A DNA stretch of 64,000 bases from Populus alba (GCF_005239225.2 NC_133293.1:8462333-8526332); one strand, 5' to 3'; counted from the first letter of the stretch, positions 1 through 14,056 are shown. Notes: a model not told the origin generated them from the letters alone. Numbers and translations: made by a program.

Positions 1-61
1 TGCAAAAGTTTTAGTGTTTGTTTCTTTACATAACCCTTTTTTTTTTTTAATCTTGGAAAAG

Positions 62-563
62 GTTGAATGGAACTAGTGGACCTTGTCAAACATTTGGTAA
101 CTTGTGCCTGGCCCATAACCCAGAGTTTGAGTTAAAGAATGTTGAGGTAATCTAACTGTTTTTAACTGTCTTTGGCAACTTTGGCAATTTTTGTTCCATT
201 TTGTTAATTTTTTTCGAGTTACTGTCTGAATCTTTCGTGGTTGACAAGTGAAAAAGTAAACATGGGCTTCTGTCCTTGCAACTTCATCAAACCCGCTCAG
301 AGCCACTTGTTTCTTACCTTTCATTTGAATGCTTGTCACTCTCTGGCTGCATAGGTTAAGGCTGTCTCCAGCATGTCATGGTTTGCGAGTGAATAATTAA
401 AATACAAGAGGCTTCTGCTTTCGTAGGAATTTATTGACAAATTTTAAGCATCATAGGAATAGCTACCGTTTCAACTTCTGAGATCCTTTTTTCTCCCTGT
501 AATAACGATATATTCTTGTTGCAGCTCTGGGGGTTCACACATGCATCAAAATACCTTACCTGA
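62..563 (+). CDS. TLDc-domain protein, 3'-terminal part (two last coding exons)
   Basis: Two exons are visible. Exon 62-146 follows an AG acceptor and reads RLNGTSGPCQTFGNLCLAHN and on to EFELKNVE. It ends at a GT donor at 147. Exon 525-563 follows a pyrimidine-rich tract and CAG, and reads LWGFTHASKYLT then TGA. The phases join exactly (84 nt of whole codons, then CTC). The pattern S-G-x-S/T-G-P-C-x-T-F-G-N-x-C-L-A-H-N, followed by F-x-L-K-N-V-E-L-W-G-F, is the C-terminal signature of the TLDc domain, found in OXR1/NCOA7-type oxidation-resistance proteins and plant TLD proteins. TLDc proteins are linked to oxidative stress protection and V-ATPase binding; the role of this one is not known from the sequence. 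The rest of the gene lies left of the window. An AATAAA at 710-715 is a plausible polyadenylation signal. Confidence 0.82.
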
Positions 564-1841
564 TGATGCTAGGCAAGATATGGAAGCTTCTTGTTTTAAC
601 GCCTTTCATTAGTTTGTGATTTCATTCTTTATTCTTTGGATCATGGAGTACTCCATTTATGCAGAGAATTGACCCTGGTAAATTTTAGATTTGAATTCTG
701 ATTTCTGTGAATAAAGCCATGGTAATCCGGGCTTCAGACTGGAGACCATTTCCTCAAATACATTGCAACCTGTGTATATATCTGGCTAGTTACGAGTGGT
801 TAGCAAGAAGCAACAGGAGCTTTGGAAGCCATTATTTATTTACACTCATCAGAAAAAAATAATCTATAATGGTTAATATATCTCAACAGCTTCGTTTGGA
901 ACTTCAACCTGGACATCCGGGTATGGAATCTGTTGAGATGGAAATGGAGGGACTTTGTAGGATGGAGTTGTGTTACTTGGAAATTAGCTATTGGCTGGCT
1001 AGTTTCTTTCTGAATAAACAGAGATTTAAACACGCAATACGGGCATGGCAGGTTCAATTAACTTCGGTTCCATGCACGCTCTAAAAAGGGAGCATGGGAT
1101 CAAGATCGACCAGAATCACCAAACGTTTCTTCTCAGAGAGCATTGCCGACCTTGCATGGTTGAACTAATAATATCCAGCGGTGAGGTCCACTGCATACCA
1201 CCACTAAAATGGGCACGGTGAGAAACAATATCGTTCTCAACACTCCCAGTTCAGAATGGCATGGATACTTGTTTGAACAAACACCCTTTGCATCGCTGAG
1301 CTATGATCTCCGCATGCATCTATCAGCGTTTAGTTTTATTTCAATGGCAGAAAAAGGGACCGTCACCAGCGAGCGGCTAAAGGTAAGCTCCTTTGACATG
1401 AACAAATAGCCAACGCCGGCGACCATAACAGAGGTTTTTATAACACCGGCCTAGGCTGTGCTTGTCAACATACCCAGCCACCTGAACCATGGTGCATTAA
1501 TTAGCATGGCAATTGAATCACATCAAACAACATTTAACTACAGTGATGAAATACAGATCTCAACTGGTTATCCCTTTAAGAAGAGCACTTGACAATTATC
1601 AAGTGTGCCCCCCAGTACACAACACCTCACCGTGTAGATTATCTGGAAGTTCCAATGATATAACAAATACAAAAAGACTGGTAGTAGCCGGTCAAATTTA
1701 AGTTGCGCCAAAGCATATTCCATGCCTGAAAACTGCATCAAGTGTTGGCACCACATGAGTGTTTATCGTTTTGCTGCACCCGCCACCTATGGCAGCAACT
1801 GCAGAAATCCATAAGCTCAACTTTGCAAGTTGGTAACTTCA
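564..1841. other. Convergent intergenic region (3' UTRs of TLDc gene and PRP19)
   Basis: The TLDc gene (plus strand) and PRP19 (minus strand) point at each other across about 1.3 kb. The left part must hold the 3' UTR of the TLDc gene, with AATAAA at 710-715. The right part, just below 1842, must hold the PRP19 3' UTR. The short open frames here (836-1409) have no recognisable domain and no splice support. I see no other gene. Confidence 0.6.
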
Positions 1842-4800
1842 TTATGATTCCAATGGAGCTCCATCCTCAGGCAAGCCAAATATCCGGAGGTTGTGATCCA
1901 TAGATCCCACAGCTATGTACTTTGATTCTGGACCAAATTTTACACAAGTTGCTCTCCCTGCAACCAAACACAGAATAGTAGAGCATCTGTCAATTCCTCC
2001 AACAAAGTGGGAAGCAACAAACAATAATAGACAAGAAAAGGAGAAAACCTGTGCCAGACAAATCAGGAAGAGTTTTGATACAATTCCAATCTGCTTTAAC
2101 ACTGCCAACTTGGTAAACTCTGCACAAGTACAAGACACAAAATCAGATGGGAAAAACGTTTTTAATAATTTCCTTAATTTTTCTAAAAAAAGAAGAAAAA
2201 GATGTGGTAATAGCTTTTCTGACAAGGACTCAGAATATTCTAGCAACGAAGAAAAAATTTTCTTAGCGTTATCAGAAAAACGTTTGCAAAGCCCAAACAG
2301 TTTTGTGAATAGGCAAAAAAGCAGAGCTGTAATCCAACTTCAGACAAACAAATTCTTAAAATCTATTGAAAATGACTAGATATTTGGAGACTGAACCTTA
2401 TATCTGATCCTGAAATTCCAAGGTAAGATCCACTGTGGTCGAACTCCACTGCAATAATAAAAAAGAATATCAAATCTTCCCACAGAAGAATAAAAATACA
2501 TGCATATTGCTGTAGATCAAGATTGCCCACCCGAGAACTTAAGAGTGCAATAAAAAAACAAAGCCTCAAAAAATAAAAGAAAGAAATATAGTCAAGCTTG
2601 AAGTTTTTAAAACCACTTAACACACAGAATTCATCATAGCAAGTATGACTTGTCAGGTAGTGGGAAGCAGGTTGACCAGGGAGTACCATAAAAGCTTGAA
2701 AATCATAGGAACTATAGCCAACAAGATGTTGCCACTAGCCATACATATATACACAAGGAAAAGTATCACCATAGTAACACGCACCAGAGTTTGTAGGTGT
2801 GTCAGAATCATAGAGATTGAGCGTCCGGAAGTTTTTCAATTTCCTCAGATCCCACAGCTTAACACTATCATGGGCAGCAGTCTGTCAAGTACAAACATTA
2901 AATCAGACCATCTATCACAGCATGTGTTGTTCGGAAAAATAAAAAGATACTTACAGCCAGAAAGTATCCATTTTCTGAGAAAGATATTGCTGTCACTGGT
3001 CCAACATGGCCTTCAAATTTTGCAACATTTGCCTGCATATAAACAAAGAATGCAAAAGAAGTAAAACTTCAAATAGTTTTAATTAAACCATCAGAAAAGG
3101 GTTCTATTTTGGGCACATCTGGCCTCTACATGCTGCACCCTGAAAAAGCAATAAACACAACAATTTTGATAGTGAGTACCTGACTTTTTACATCCCAAAT
3201 TTTAACAACTGCTTCTGAAGTGCCTGTTCCAAGGATGAGACCATCAGGATGAAAGGCAGCAGATGTATAGCCATCAGTTTTGGAGGTGTCAGCAACCTGC
3301 AAAATTAAACATCCATGTATAGTTTGCCTAGAACCAGATCCAACATACACAATGAAATTTTAACATGAAAATTGAAACAAAAACTATAAGCAAGTTTCGA
3401 AAATTAACATTGACTGAAACATTTAGAAACCTTGTGTAATAGAGGATATTTTAACCTAAGTATTTGATAACAGCTTGAAGAAAAATTACCATAGTACAGG
3501 AAAAATACTCCAGAGTTGCACAATACAAAAACATACTTCACCATTCACTTTCTGTCTGATCTTAGTGACTTTTTAAATGTGCCTCTTTTGAGCTTTCGAG
3601 CATGAAAAAAGGCATCATAGATGGAGAATAATTTGCAGTTCAACATTAATTCCCTGTTAACTTTTCAACTTATTATTGGCAAACTAAAATAATTGAAATG
3701 GACCACAAGTATGTGATAGGAGGATTCAATTCTTTGAATTTAGGTAAAATGTAAAGGTAATTGCTCCTGAACTTTCATGAATTCTGCAGATCATTGTATC
3801 AAATGAAACACAATAATCAGTCATGAAAGTGTGAATCTCAGAACAGGTGATAAATTTTTATATTTTGGCAATATCTTTTCTGCTATCAATTTTCCTACAT
3901 ATTTCACAGTAGGAAAAAATTGAAAATAACTACTTTTGTGAATGTGCACAAGACACAGATGAGCACACGTGCACCCACAGGAGGAGAGAGCGGACCTGAG
4001 TCAAGCATAAACCAGAGGAGAGATCATAGAAGCACCATGTATTGTCAAGAGAAGCAGTCACGAAGTAGTTATTTGTGGCATGAACAGTGACAGCTTGCAC
4101 CTGACAGAATTTGCATGCGTATCAATATCATGTAATAAAAATGGCACAAAATCAGTACAACATCACAACCAAGCTGAGAAAATATTAAGATAACAAGAAG
4201 CATGCAAATACATGAGTGTTTTTAGTCCACACAATCTGGTCAGGGAACAGCACTGCCTTGTAATAAAAGCAGATGCTTTCCATAAACTTGATTTGATTGA
4301 TCTCAGAATGACTCAGTTCTAGGTCAATGGTTTTAAACTAGTTGTGATCATTTAGTTCAAACAAGCTTTGCAAATTTCATTCAGTGTACAAGGCATACAT
4401 AAAATGTAGTACATGACTCAAGATTTTGCTTGGGTCCTAGGCCTCAAGCTCACATTAGGGAATTTCCTTTGAGCTCCCCTAAAACGCAGGCATGAAAAAA
4501 GGCATTTACCTGAGGCTTACCCAAATTCAGCCACAAAGAACAGGCTACAAAAGCTATTTAAAGTAGCCTAGAAAGGCCCCATTGGCAGAGGTTATCTATC
4601 TTCTGCCCTATTTAACATAATCTAGAATATGCCTGGATTTATCAAAACAGAAGCAACGTCTGGAATCTGTATCCCAGTATCAGGCTAACAATCAGTCATA
4701 GATTATGAAACAGGACCAACATGGGTTGAAAGGCAATTACCTCTGCAGTATGATCCTTCAGGATGTGTCTGCAATCATAGTTCCCATCTTCAGATCCTTG

Positions 4801-7800
4801 CCACACTCGAACTGTCTGCAGCATTTTAAAAACATATTAAATCCTGGATGAATGCCTACAAACACTAATTTAAGCAAGGATACTTGTGGATGAGAAGATC
4901 CAGATGTCAGAAATTCAGTTCTTTAATGGGTGAAAAAGAAGTGGAAAGGAAACAGAGGAAGGGCCTATCAAAAAGTCCAGTCTCATCATAAGGTAAACTT
5001 TAAGATTCATAATAGCTACAAATAGAACTAGTTTGAAGATCACAGTGGACATTGTTTCATGATGTAATCCTTTACAAAATAAAATTCATGGCCATGATGC
5101 AAGTGACCCTCCTTCATGGGAGATTCGATTCCATACAAGCAATTGCTTCCACATCCACAACCACTAAATGATACTAAATCACTGTTTCCTTGAACAAGGG
5201 CAGATTGCATTTACATTCTCATGGTCCGCTCTGACCTTTTATTTTAAAAGAATCCTCAGTGTGTTTTCCTATAACCACAGACCAATTGAATTTTGATGAG
5301 TAAATCCTACATGACAGATTATATTACAATACTTTTAGAAGTTCCAGCAAATGGCACCTTAACTCCAGTACTAGATTTGCAATGATCTAAACCCTTTCAG
5401 TTGAATGCTTTTGTTTCTCATAAAAAAACATGATTTTTTCAGGTTGAGTAATTCTTGGACTGCAACTGACAGATCAACTAATAATTTGGGACACACTAAA
5501 AAGGAACGTTGGGACATAAAGATGAGATGATGGGAGTGATATTCTATGTGGGTTTGCCAAGTTTCCTTGAACCAAGTAGAGTAAAGCCAGTTCAGACTAT
5601 GATTAGGGAAAAAAAAATCAATCAGCTAAAAAGGGGGGAAAAGACTATAACAATGGTAAACAAGAAGTTTAACACCCACCAAATTGAACAGTGCTTACCT
5701 TATCTGCTGATCCAGTTAAGAAAAATTCACCCTCAGCCACAAATTTCACACTGGTTACCTACAATAAAAATGATGTTATCATTCATAAGTTTTACTAAAA
5801 AGCAGAGGTACAGCAATAAATGAAGTAAAATAACAACCTTCTTTGAGTGACCACTGAGTGCAGATGCAATCTGCCCTGATGGCCGATCAAAGATTACAGC
5901 AGTTGCATCAGCCCCACCAGTAGCAATGATATCCTGAAGACCAGAGAGAAAAGGTGCATCAATCACCACAAATCAGCAAGTGAGCAAAGCAATTTAGCTC
6001 ATTAAAGTTAGTCATGCCACTGCTAAACATCTAAAAAATTTGTTAACCTTAGACAACAATTATATGATATAAACTCAAAGCAAGCTCCTATCACCCATTC
6101 CCAACATCAGATAGAGTGTGTGTTATTAGAAGAGAAAAAACAAACCAAATCCCTAAGTTTGGTATATTAATGAGACAAACACTAGGCATATACTAAAACA
6201 TGAACAGTAGCATGGAAAACCAGATGAGAGAAGCTTTCCTGAAAACATGTATAAGCCACCATAGAACCACGTCAATGTTTCATAATTATTTACGGTTTAA
6301 CTTATAGCTTTCATCAATCATTTCTCAATAAACTGCAGTTATGGGGAAATGTTGCAACATCATAGTCAAATACGCTACACGCAGCAATTTTCCAAACATT
6401 ATAATCAAGTGCAGAAGAACACCATAAATACAGCAACTGTATGGCAAGTGGCCTAAATTTGATGTACAAGTGAATAGTTACACAAAGTCAGGAAATTTCC
6501 CACGGCATTCAGAATACAGAACAGCACATGACTAAATGCAGCTGGGAAACTATTTGTTTACAAAAATCTTCTAAACAGGTAAACCTACTGAGTATATAAA
6601 ATTCATCAACCAGATCAAATTTTACAGATTTTCCTACCTTGGAATACTGTATATCGATAGATAAGATGCCTGGCTTGCTAGTTCTGTGAAGTGGATGGCT
6701 AGAAAGTTGAGTGTACCTCTCTAGAGCATCAATAGGAGCCAATGTTGGAGGAACCTAACCATTAAAAGGGGAAAAGAAAGATGAATACCAGATCAATCAA
6801 GCAGCACATACAAAAGAAGAGGCTTTAACTTCATTCATTTCTTATCCTCTTAAATAAACCATGCAAAGAGATACAGTTTGAAAACTCAGTCACGCCAAAG
6901 TAATGTAACTACATCAACAATCTACCAACAGAAATTTAGTACTCCTGCATTAAAATGCATCAGTACCTGCCGCTTTTTCCGCTGTTGCGAAAGAGCTGCA
7001 TTACAGTCTGTAAGCTCAGTAATGATGCTAGCAGAAATTCCAGGTCGTACTCTCTTCCCAGGTTGGCCCAAATCATCATCCTTGGCAGCTATTATGATAT
7101 CAACAAAGCTTTAAATGACGTGTTGATAAGCAACTTGAGAAAACCAAGAAGGATAGAAGAGAAAAACCTCTTTTTCCATTGCTAAGAACTGAAGCATTTG
7201 CTGTAACAGCTTCTGATGTAAACATGGGTGTCTGCCTCTCTGCTTGCGCAAGCAATGACCTTGCTTCATCTCTTTCCTTTCTAAGTCTTGCAATCACACG
7301 GCACGCAGCATCATGCTGCCAAAATAATAATAATAAAAAAAACAATAAAAGTCCATGAGTTGGTCAATAAAGTATGCAAGTGATAATTTCAATAATCCAA
7401 CCTACATTGTTTTTTACACCAAAAAAAGAAGTAAGTCTGACATCAAGGAGAAACTAGAGATGACACAAACTTTAGGATTGGCTTTCTACAAAAGCTAGAA
7501 TGTTGAGGACCAAAAATTTGAAAACAAAAACTTCAAGGGTCTTAGATGATAACAATTTTGCAAAAATGCTGATGGGCAGCAATTTCTATAGTTCAAAATC
7601 CATTACAGAAAGAAGGCAGTTCCAAATTTGGTAGAATAACTGGACCACTCTATCACAGCAATAGATATCTCACTGAAATAGAGCTTCATGTTAACAGACA
7701 ATGTTGCAACTTTCTAGGTTAGTGAAGGAAAAGGAAAATTCCATTTTAAGTAAAAATCCTTATCCACTGCACCAGAAAGAACATTGATGCACTGTTGATA

Positions 7801-9880
7801 ACACAAAAACCACTGATTAAGGGTTCATAGTCATTGTGAAGATGAAACAATGAATTCCAAATAAAACAAACTTAGTAAACTAAACAAGACTCGAATGACA
7901 GCAAGCACAAAAGCAAGCAACAGTTATGTTAAAACAATGCAGAAATAAAATGATAGTTGCAGAAATACATAATAACGTTCATAGTTAGCACAAACAGAAG
8001 GATGATATACCATATGTTCCCTGCCAAATGAGGAGCATGCTAACAAGCATCTGATGATGAGGCAATTACCTGGTATAATGCATGACTTAGCTCTTGCCTT
8101 GCTGTATGTAATTGCTGCTCCAGTGCAAAGTTGGACAACATTAGGCCATCCCATTCCTGCAATTAGATCAAGAATGACTTTACAAGCAAAATCAAATGCA
8201 AAATATTAGAAGAATAAGCCCATTAAAGGGTGGGTTACATGAGCCACCATAATAATTAGAACTGGTTAATGAACAGGTTAAATGAACTAAATGATTATCT
8301 AGTTAAAATATTTAGACATCTAAATATAAAGTAGACTAGCAAATCCAAGTGTTCAAATTCTTTTTAAACTTTTGACAGGAGCACATCTATTTCCAAATCA
8401 AGATTTCTAGTCTCAGCTGCAATGAAAATTATCCAACAATTTACTATTATTTTAGCTAAAACTATTCAAATAGAACAAATATGGGAGCTGCACATGGATG
8501 AACTCCAGGGAAGCTTTACAGGTAGGATGTATAGTGATTATTACCAGAGATTTGGAAAGCAAACTATCTATACTATAAATGATAAAAAGGATAACATTTT
8601 GATAGAATCAGGCATAGAAGTTTATCAGCATCGTAGTAATAATTCAAGGAGAACTTGATGGAGGCAAGCATCCCTCTCATATATGTGACCGAGTAAAAAA
8701 GTTATTAAGTTGCAGCCTTATTATCTTGTAAAATGTGAAGAAATGCTGATACAAGAGTTTACAACTTTAAAGCAACATGAATCTTAACACAGCACCATAT
8801 TATCAAGAAAATCTGGAAGTCAGAAATTTGACAATGAAGGTAGCATATGGGATGATACACATACATTCTGAAACATTCCAAGCATCCCAGGGATGCTTGC
8901 AGTCTGTACAGTTCTCGGCTTCACAATCTACAACAAAAGCAAAAAAAAAAAAAATCAAGTATAGAAACAACCAAACTAGTCAGGTATAGAAACAGCTGAC
9001 ACTGCAGCAGTGGGATACAAAAGACTTCGATGACAATTGAAACTAAGACCAGAACTAAACATACTTTTCCTGTTTCGACTGGAACAACATCATCCATGGT
9101 AAGCGGTTCCCCGGTAATGGGGCATTTTCCATATTCCTGATTAGAAAATAAACACCAACAAGACAAGGTTTATCAAACATAATGCCAAATTTCCTGAAAA
9201 GAAACTTTGAAGATCAATGCAGTTCAAAGTAAAGCTTCATTTTAAAGATTTGGAGAGCAAAAGACAACCATAGGCAGCAAAAGCTATGCCTCCCTCACTT
9301 CTGTCAAACAAGGAACTTGTTCGTGCACATTCAAAAAGAGTTAGAAAGACACGAAAAATTGACTTCCTAAATAAATCCTGGCTAGTTTTGTCATCACCTC
9401 AAGGTTGCAAACCATAACCTTCGCAATTTTTACTACTTCCTCAGTAAACACACAAAATAACCAACACTAGCTGCTTCAATATTTTCATTAATTAAACTTT
9501 TAAACCATAACATCTCGTTCGTTCGTTCAAGCTATACAAAACACATGACAATTATAAAAATGTCTTTTCTCTAACTGTACTCTAAGAAGCCAAAAAGTAA
9601 ACCCTGACGAGCTACAAGCTAAAACCCTAAAATTGATAAAAATAAATAAATAAATAAATCTAAAAGAATAAAGAAAAATATACCGATATGTGTCTCTCGA
9701 TTAAGCGTTTCTCGTATAAAAGCCCAGACCTCTTCGAGATGACGGGCTCTCCCGGAACCTCGCCGGAAACTGTCGGGAAAAACAAATAAAACAGAGATCG
9801 ATAAGAAACTACAAAACATAAAAAAAAAAAAAAAAAAAAGCAGAGTAATAGAGAAAGAGAGAGATACTTGAGCAATGCAT
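1842..9880 (-). CDS. PRP19: Pre-mRNA-processing factor 19 (U-box/WD40 E3 ubiquitin ligase, MAC3 type), 18 exons
   Basis: PRP19 is the core of the spliceosome-activating NineTeen complex (MAC in plants), a nuclear E3 ligase also tied to immunity and DNA repair. Exons on the minus strand: 9880-9868, 9769-9684, 9136-9065, 8927-8865, 8156-8070, 7315-7168, 7088-6967, 6754-6638, 5933-5838, 5758-5699, 4815-4741, 4100-3996, 3296-3180, 3032-2955, 2881-2785, 2448-2397, 2119-2049, 1957-1842. All junctions are GT-AG and the phases close to 524 codons plus TAA, against about 523 in Arabidopsis. The U-box is at residues 1-70 ([20 protein letters not shown], then [15 protein letters not shown]). The Prp19 coiled-coil region ([20 protein letters not shown]) is near 90-110. 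WD40 repeats run from about 230 to 515 ([59 protein letters not shown]). Exon 1 has only 13 coding nt; the start fits because it restores the conserved N-terminus. It looks intact and functional. Confidence 0.95.
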
Positions 9881-10115
9881 TATAGAAAGAGAAGTTAGGG
9901 TTTATCTGGGGACTAGCTGCGAAGGAGCTATCTAAATTTAATGATTATTGAGGGTAAAATTTAAAGTAGCAGCCGAGCAAGAGGCAGGAGCCTTGAGTTG
10001 CCAGTTGCCAGGGAACTGTAATGTAACATGTCTATTCTTATTTCATTTTATGTATTAGCGATAGAAGAGAAGAGGAGAAGAGAAGACCGGCCGATCCATC
10101 ATCCAAGTGAAGGAT

Positions 10116-10194
10116 TGGGCTTTATGGCCCATAAATGAGTATTCTTGTGGGCTATATTAATTCTCGCAACCCATAATTTACCTTTTAATGGGCT
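10116..10194 (-). promoter_or_regulatory. Cluster of four site II (TGGGCY) elements upstream of PRP19
   Basis: TGGGCT or its complement GGCCCA occurs at 10116-10121, 10126-10132, 10148-10153 and 10189-10194, about 240-310 bp upstream of the PRP19 start codon. Site II elements are bound by TCP factors and are common in plant housekeeping and proliferation gene promoters. I saw no clear TATA box in the segment next to the start. Assigning the cluster to PRP19 is inferred from position; no other gene lies nearby to the right. Confidence 0.55.
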
Positions 10195-10199
10195 GAATT

Positions 10200-11880
10200 T
10201 TAATTATCTTTTCTTACATGTTGCCCTGGATTGGGTGATTTGATAATTATTACGTAGGTTACTGATTTGGGAAAAAAAAAAAAAATAGAAGCGAGATATT
10301 TTTATATTAAAATTTTGAAAAATATTTTGAAAACATATAGCCTTTTTATATATTTCACCAAATATATTTTTTATTTCTTTTATGCAGTGGTGGAGAGGGG
10401 GGCTGCCCTGGTTTCGAAAAATGTTTTTTCCCGCTCTTTTTTTTATCAATGTTTATAATTTTAGTAATATAATAATTAAAATTTTAATCTTTTTAAAATA
10501 ATTTTTTTAATTTGATCCTTTTAATATTTTTTTCTTGCTCCGCCCCTGCTTTCATGTCTTCCTTTTTATTTCCTGCAACGCTAATCAAATACAAATTTAC
10601 GTGTAAAATTGTATGTATACTACGGAAGGTAAAAGAAGAAAAACAAAAAAAGAACTATCTTCATACTTTACATGTCTCCAAGAATCCATTTTTTTTATTT
10701 TAACCTCTTGATCCGTAGTTTCCAATTATAGAAGAAAAAAATGCAAAGATTAGATTAATTTTTACAGAGAGGGAGCTCTGGCATTCAATACCCCTTGCAC
10801 TTGCATCGTTCAAAAGCACTCGTCGCCATGAAAATGCTCTGTTTGAAGTCGATAAGATGCAGTTGTGGAGGAAAAGACATGCACACAGCAAGGAAACTTG
10901 ATAGCTTGGTCCTGTTCTATCCCTGTAGACAGAGGAGACACGTCCTTCATACGCCTGCCTGTTCTTATCAGTGTATAGGGAATTACCTCCATTAGGGTGA
11001 ACATCTTTGCGAAACGTATACATATAGGCATGAACTTGTAATGTTCATACTCCAGATTACTTTGAGCTTCTGCAATTTAAATTGAGACATTCAAAGTTAC
11101 TCAGATTTCGACCGGTTCATTGATGGCAAGATGAAAACCAGAGGACTCCTTGGAGAAGACGCAGTGCTTTAACTATGATGGGAATCTAAAAGCACATATC
11201 TTGGAAAAGAAACAAGAAAATAGATATGGAAACAGTGAATTAGATGCTAAGCAGCAATCACTAGCCGTAGCCTGCAAAGTTTGATATACCCTCCTCCTCC
11301 TGTCATGAGTCATGGCAATGCTTTGGAAGTGATCGCCTGCGAAAAAGACCCCTTGCTGCCATGCCCGAAAAGGTTGGTGATAGATATTGCAGAATCTGCA
11401 TTTTCTATCTGTAACAACACCAAATCGAATTTCTGTAAATTTTATGCAGCAACGGACATAATCAGTCCCACAATAAAAGGTGGGATTGCTGAAAGTACTG
11501 GAAAGTGACAGATACGGCGAACAACTTTAAGTTGTAAGATCATGATCAGGCGTGATGAGCTAAGTTGCATGCAATACGTGGTAGCTGCTGGTAGCAGATT
11601 AGAGAGTTTTAGAACATAGTTTTAGTTTCCAAAATAAATTCAGCAGAATTCTCACTCTCCCGAGAAGACCTCCTCTGGTTCTGTAGAATTTTGCGGAAAT
11701 AAGATTAATTATGACGAGAAAGGAGTTTTTCATTTCCAGGTGAGGGAAAAGCTAGCAGAAAAGGCATTGGAGTCCACATGAGTTAGGCAGGTGGGAACAC
11801 AGGCATGAGGCGTGCTGACATGTTCTCTAATTGCTGCAAAGGCAGTCGAGGAAAGTTGGGGGATCCTGTGCTATGCTTGA
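10200..11880. other. Gene-free spacer, mixed composition
   Basis: The stretch holds AT-rich sequence (10.2-10.7 kb) and a more balanced stretch (10.7-11.85 kb) with short open frames on both strands, for example minus 10700-11031. None shows a domain, a consistent splice structure or a recognisable protein. The balanced base composition could mark a decayed gene fragment, but I cannot name one. Confidence 0.4.
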
Positions 11881-11887
11881 AAGAATT

Positions 11888-12085
11888 GACTCTTTTTTAA
11901 AAATATTTTTGAAAAAAATTAAGAATTTTTTTTTTTAAATTAATAAATTTTTTATATTTTCAAATTATTTTAATATGTTAATTTTCAAATATAATTTTTA
12001 AAAAATAAAAAAAAATATTATTAACATATTTTTTTTATGAAAAAACATTTTAAAAAGTAACTGCAATTATATTTTCAAAGCATAT
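11888..12085. mobile_element. AT-rich MITE-like element (common family)
   Basis: The segment shows the shared pattern of a family scattered through the window: a TTTTTAAAAATATTTTT-type arm, a middle with runs like TTTTAATATGTTAATTTTC and AAAAAATAAAAAAAAATATT, then AAAACATTTTAAAAAGTAAC and an imperfect inverted end. There is no coding capacity. Boundaries are approximate. It resembles non-autonomous terminal-inverted-repeat elements; the superfamily is not assigned. Confidence 0.5.
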
Positions 12086-13640
12086 AAAAGAAGGTTGTGT
12101 AAAGTGTTAAATTAATTTAGATTAATATAAAAATAATTTTAAATTTTTATTAATTTGTTTATTTAAAATACTTTAATTAATTTAAATATAAAAATTACCT
12201 TAAATAAATAAAATAATATTAAATATATTATTTAATACAAATAAACCTAGTAGATAGACGATCTATTGATGGGTACTTATGCAGGTGGTCTGCCTTTTAT
12301 ACTCGCTTGGGAATCAAACGTACGGAAGTGGAGCATTCATAGCTTTGTTCTGCTTGACTTTACTGAACTCTAATTAAGCTGTCAGACTCCAACATGTGCT
12401 GGTCTTAACCCTTAAGCATCCTGTATCACTTTCAGATATTTTGCTCGTTTAAATCATTTAAAAGAAAAGGAATAAAGAAATTATATATATAATGATCAGG
12501 ACAATGGGTCCCGCAGTGCTAGGTATTGACATGGATACTGATGCATCGGTATTTTTTTTGCCACTTTATAAAAAATGAATTATTAGCCTAGGTACATGTT
12601 TAGAAGGTCATAAGACGTAGTGATAATTCATTGATAAATAAATTGGGCTTGTGTTCATTCTCCATATTTCTTAGGCTGCATAGAATGTCAAATTCAAATA
12701 ATATGAATTTAATTTAACATAATATTTTTTTTTAGATATAGCAATAAATTGAGCTCAAATAAATATAAATCTAGCAAGTTGCCAGATCTAGAATTCTTAG
12801 ACTTGATTACTTGCAGAATCCAATAAGACGCGAATCTGGAAAGCTGCTAGACTCAATGTCCGAGCCCAAGTTAACAAGGGTTTGACAATGAACTTGAGCA
12901 TACGTGTTCGGTCCTCACTCAATACCTTTTTGGGCTCAAATAGCATGCCCAAGCCTAAATGTAAGGCCCACACCAAGCACCTCTTTGACTCGGGTGTGGA
13001 GCTTGAGTCTAGGCGCAAGGCATGTGTTAAGAGGCTTATGGGCTTCAATGCCTTGTATGAGCCCTAACATCGATCTCATGCTCAACACCCCTTGTAGGTT
13101 AAGGCAATACGCTTGAGCCCAGGTACATTGCATATGCCTAATATATCTTAGACTTAATGTGCGTCATAACCCCATTTGGGTTTGACTTTATAACCACTTT
13201 TATCTTTTAAAACAATATATGTAAGAGATATTTGTCTCTCATTAATATTATATTAGAGATATATATCTCTTATTAATATATGTATATATAAGGGGTATTT
13301 ATTTTTATTATGCTTTCAAGGCAAAATAACTCTTAAATCTCTCCACTCAAGCAACAAACCAATGTACATGAGATATAAATATCTCTTAAACTATGCGAGT
13401 AAAGGATCACAATTTTTATTCTTCAACAAAAAACACTTTTTTTAATTTGAAAGAACAAACACTTTTATTCTTAAGAATAAATACCAATTCCCTTATTTAT
13501 AGTAGTCATTTGCTAAAACAATTCATTGACTTTATTATCTAAGAGATTTCAAATTCCACCAAAAAAGATTGTTTTTCCAGACTACATATTTTTTTACAAC
13601 AAGCTACAATTTCATAGATAATAAATAAGAGACTACTTTT

Positions 13641-13786
13641 GTTAGAACATATAATTAACCCATAATTCTACCTCTAAAATACATATTCTTAAACATTTTA
13701 GATTTTAAAACATCATCAGATACAATAAAAATGTTTGTTAGAAAATGTAATTAACCCATAATTCACCCTCTAAAATACATATTCCC
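13641..13786. repeat. Direct repeat, about 50 bp, period 96
   Basis: The segment starting GTTAGAACATATAATTAACC at 13641 recurs at 13737 as GTTAGAAAATGTAATTAACC. Both continue through a shared stretch ending CTCTAAAATACATATTC. The spacing is 96 bp. It is a simple local duplication with a few substitutions. Confidence 0.75.
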
Positions 13787-14056
13787 AATCATTGTTCGGG
13801 CAAACTAGCTAGTTGCAGTCTAATATCATACTGTAACAAGTTCATCTATACAACAGCATCAACAAGTTGAGCACTGTTTCCCTATAATAAAATGACAGCA
13901 CACATGGGGGCAATAATTGTATGAACATGTCTTGTCTTTCATGTTTTTTTTTTAAAAAAAAAGGAAATTGATAAGCCAAAAAAGCTTGATGCCATGATTT
14001 GAAAGTTTTATCCAGGTAAAGAAATGGAGGTCTCTTTCCAGATTTTTAGAATCCAT

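Noticed and set aside
73..339. 88-codon minus-strand frame at the left end
   Set aside because: It is antisense to the TLDc exon at 62-146, which has correct splice sites and a recognised motif.
10700..11031. Minus-strand frames (107 and 73 codons)
   Set aside because: I looked for glycosyl hydrolase- or ribosomal-type motifs and found none. Two frames overlap and no exon chain extends them.
12797..13133. Overlapping open frames on both strands
   Set aside because: Four frames overlap in both directions with no domain, no splice sites and no recognisable protein. Probably chance in a less AT-rich patch.
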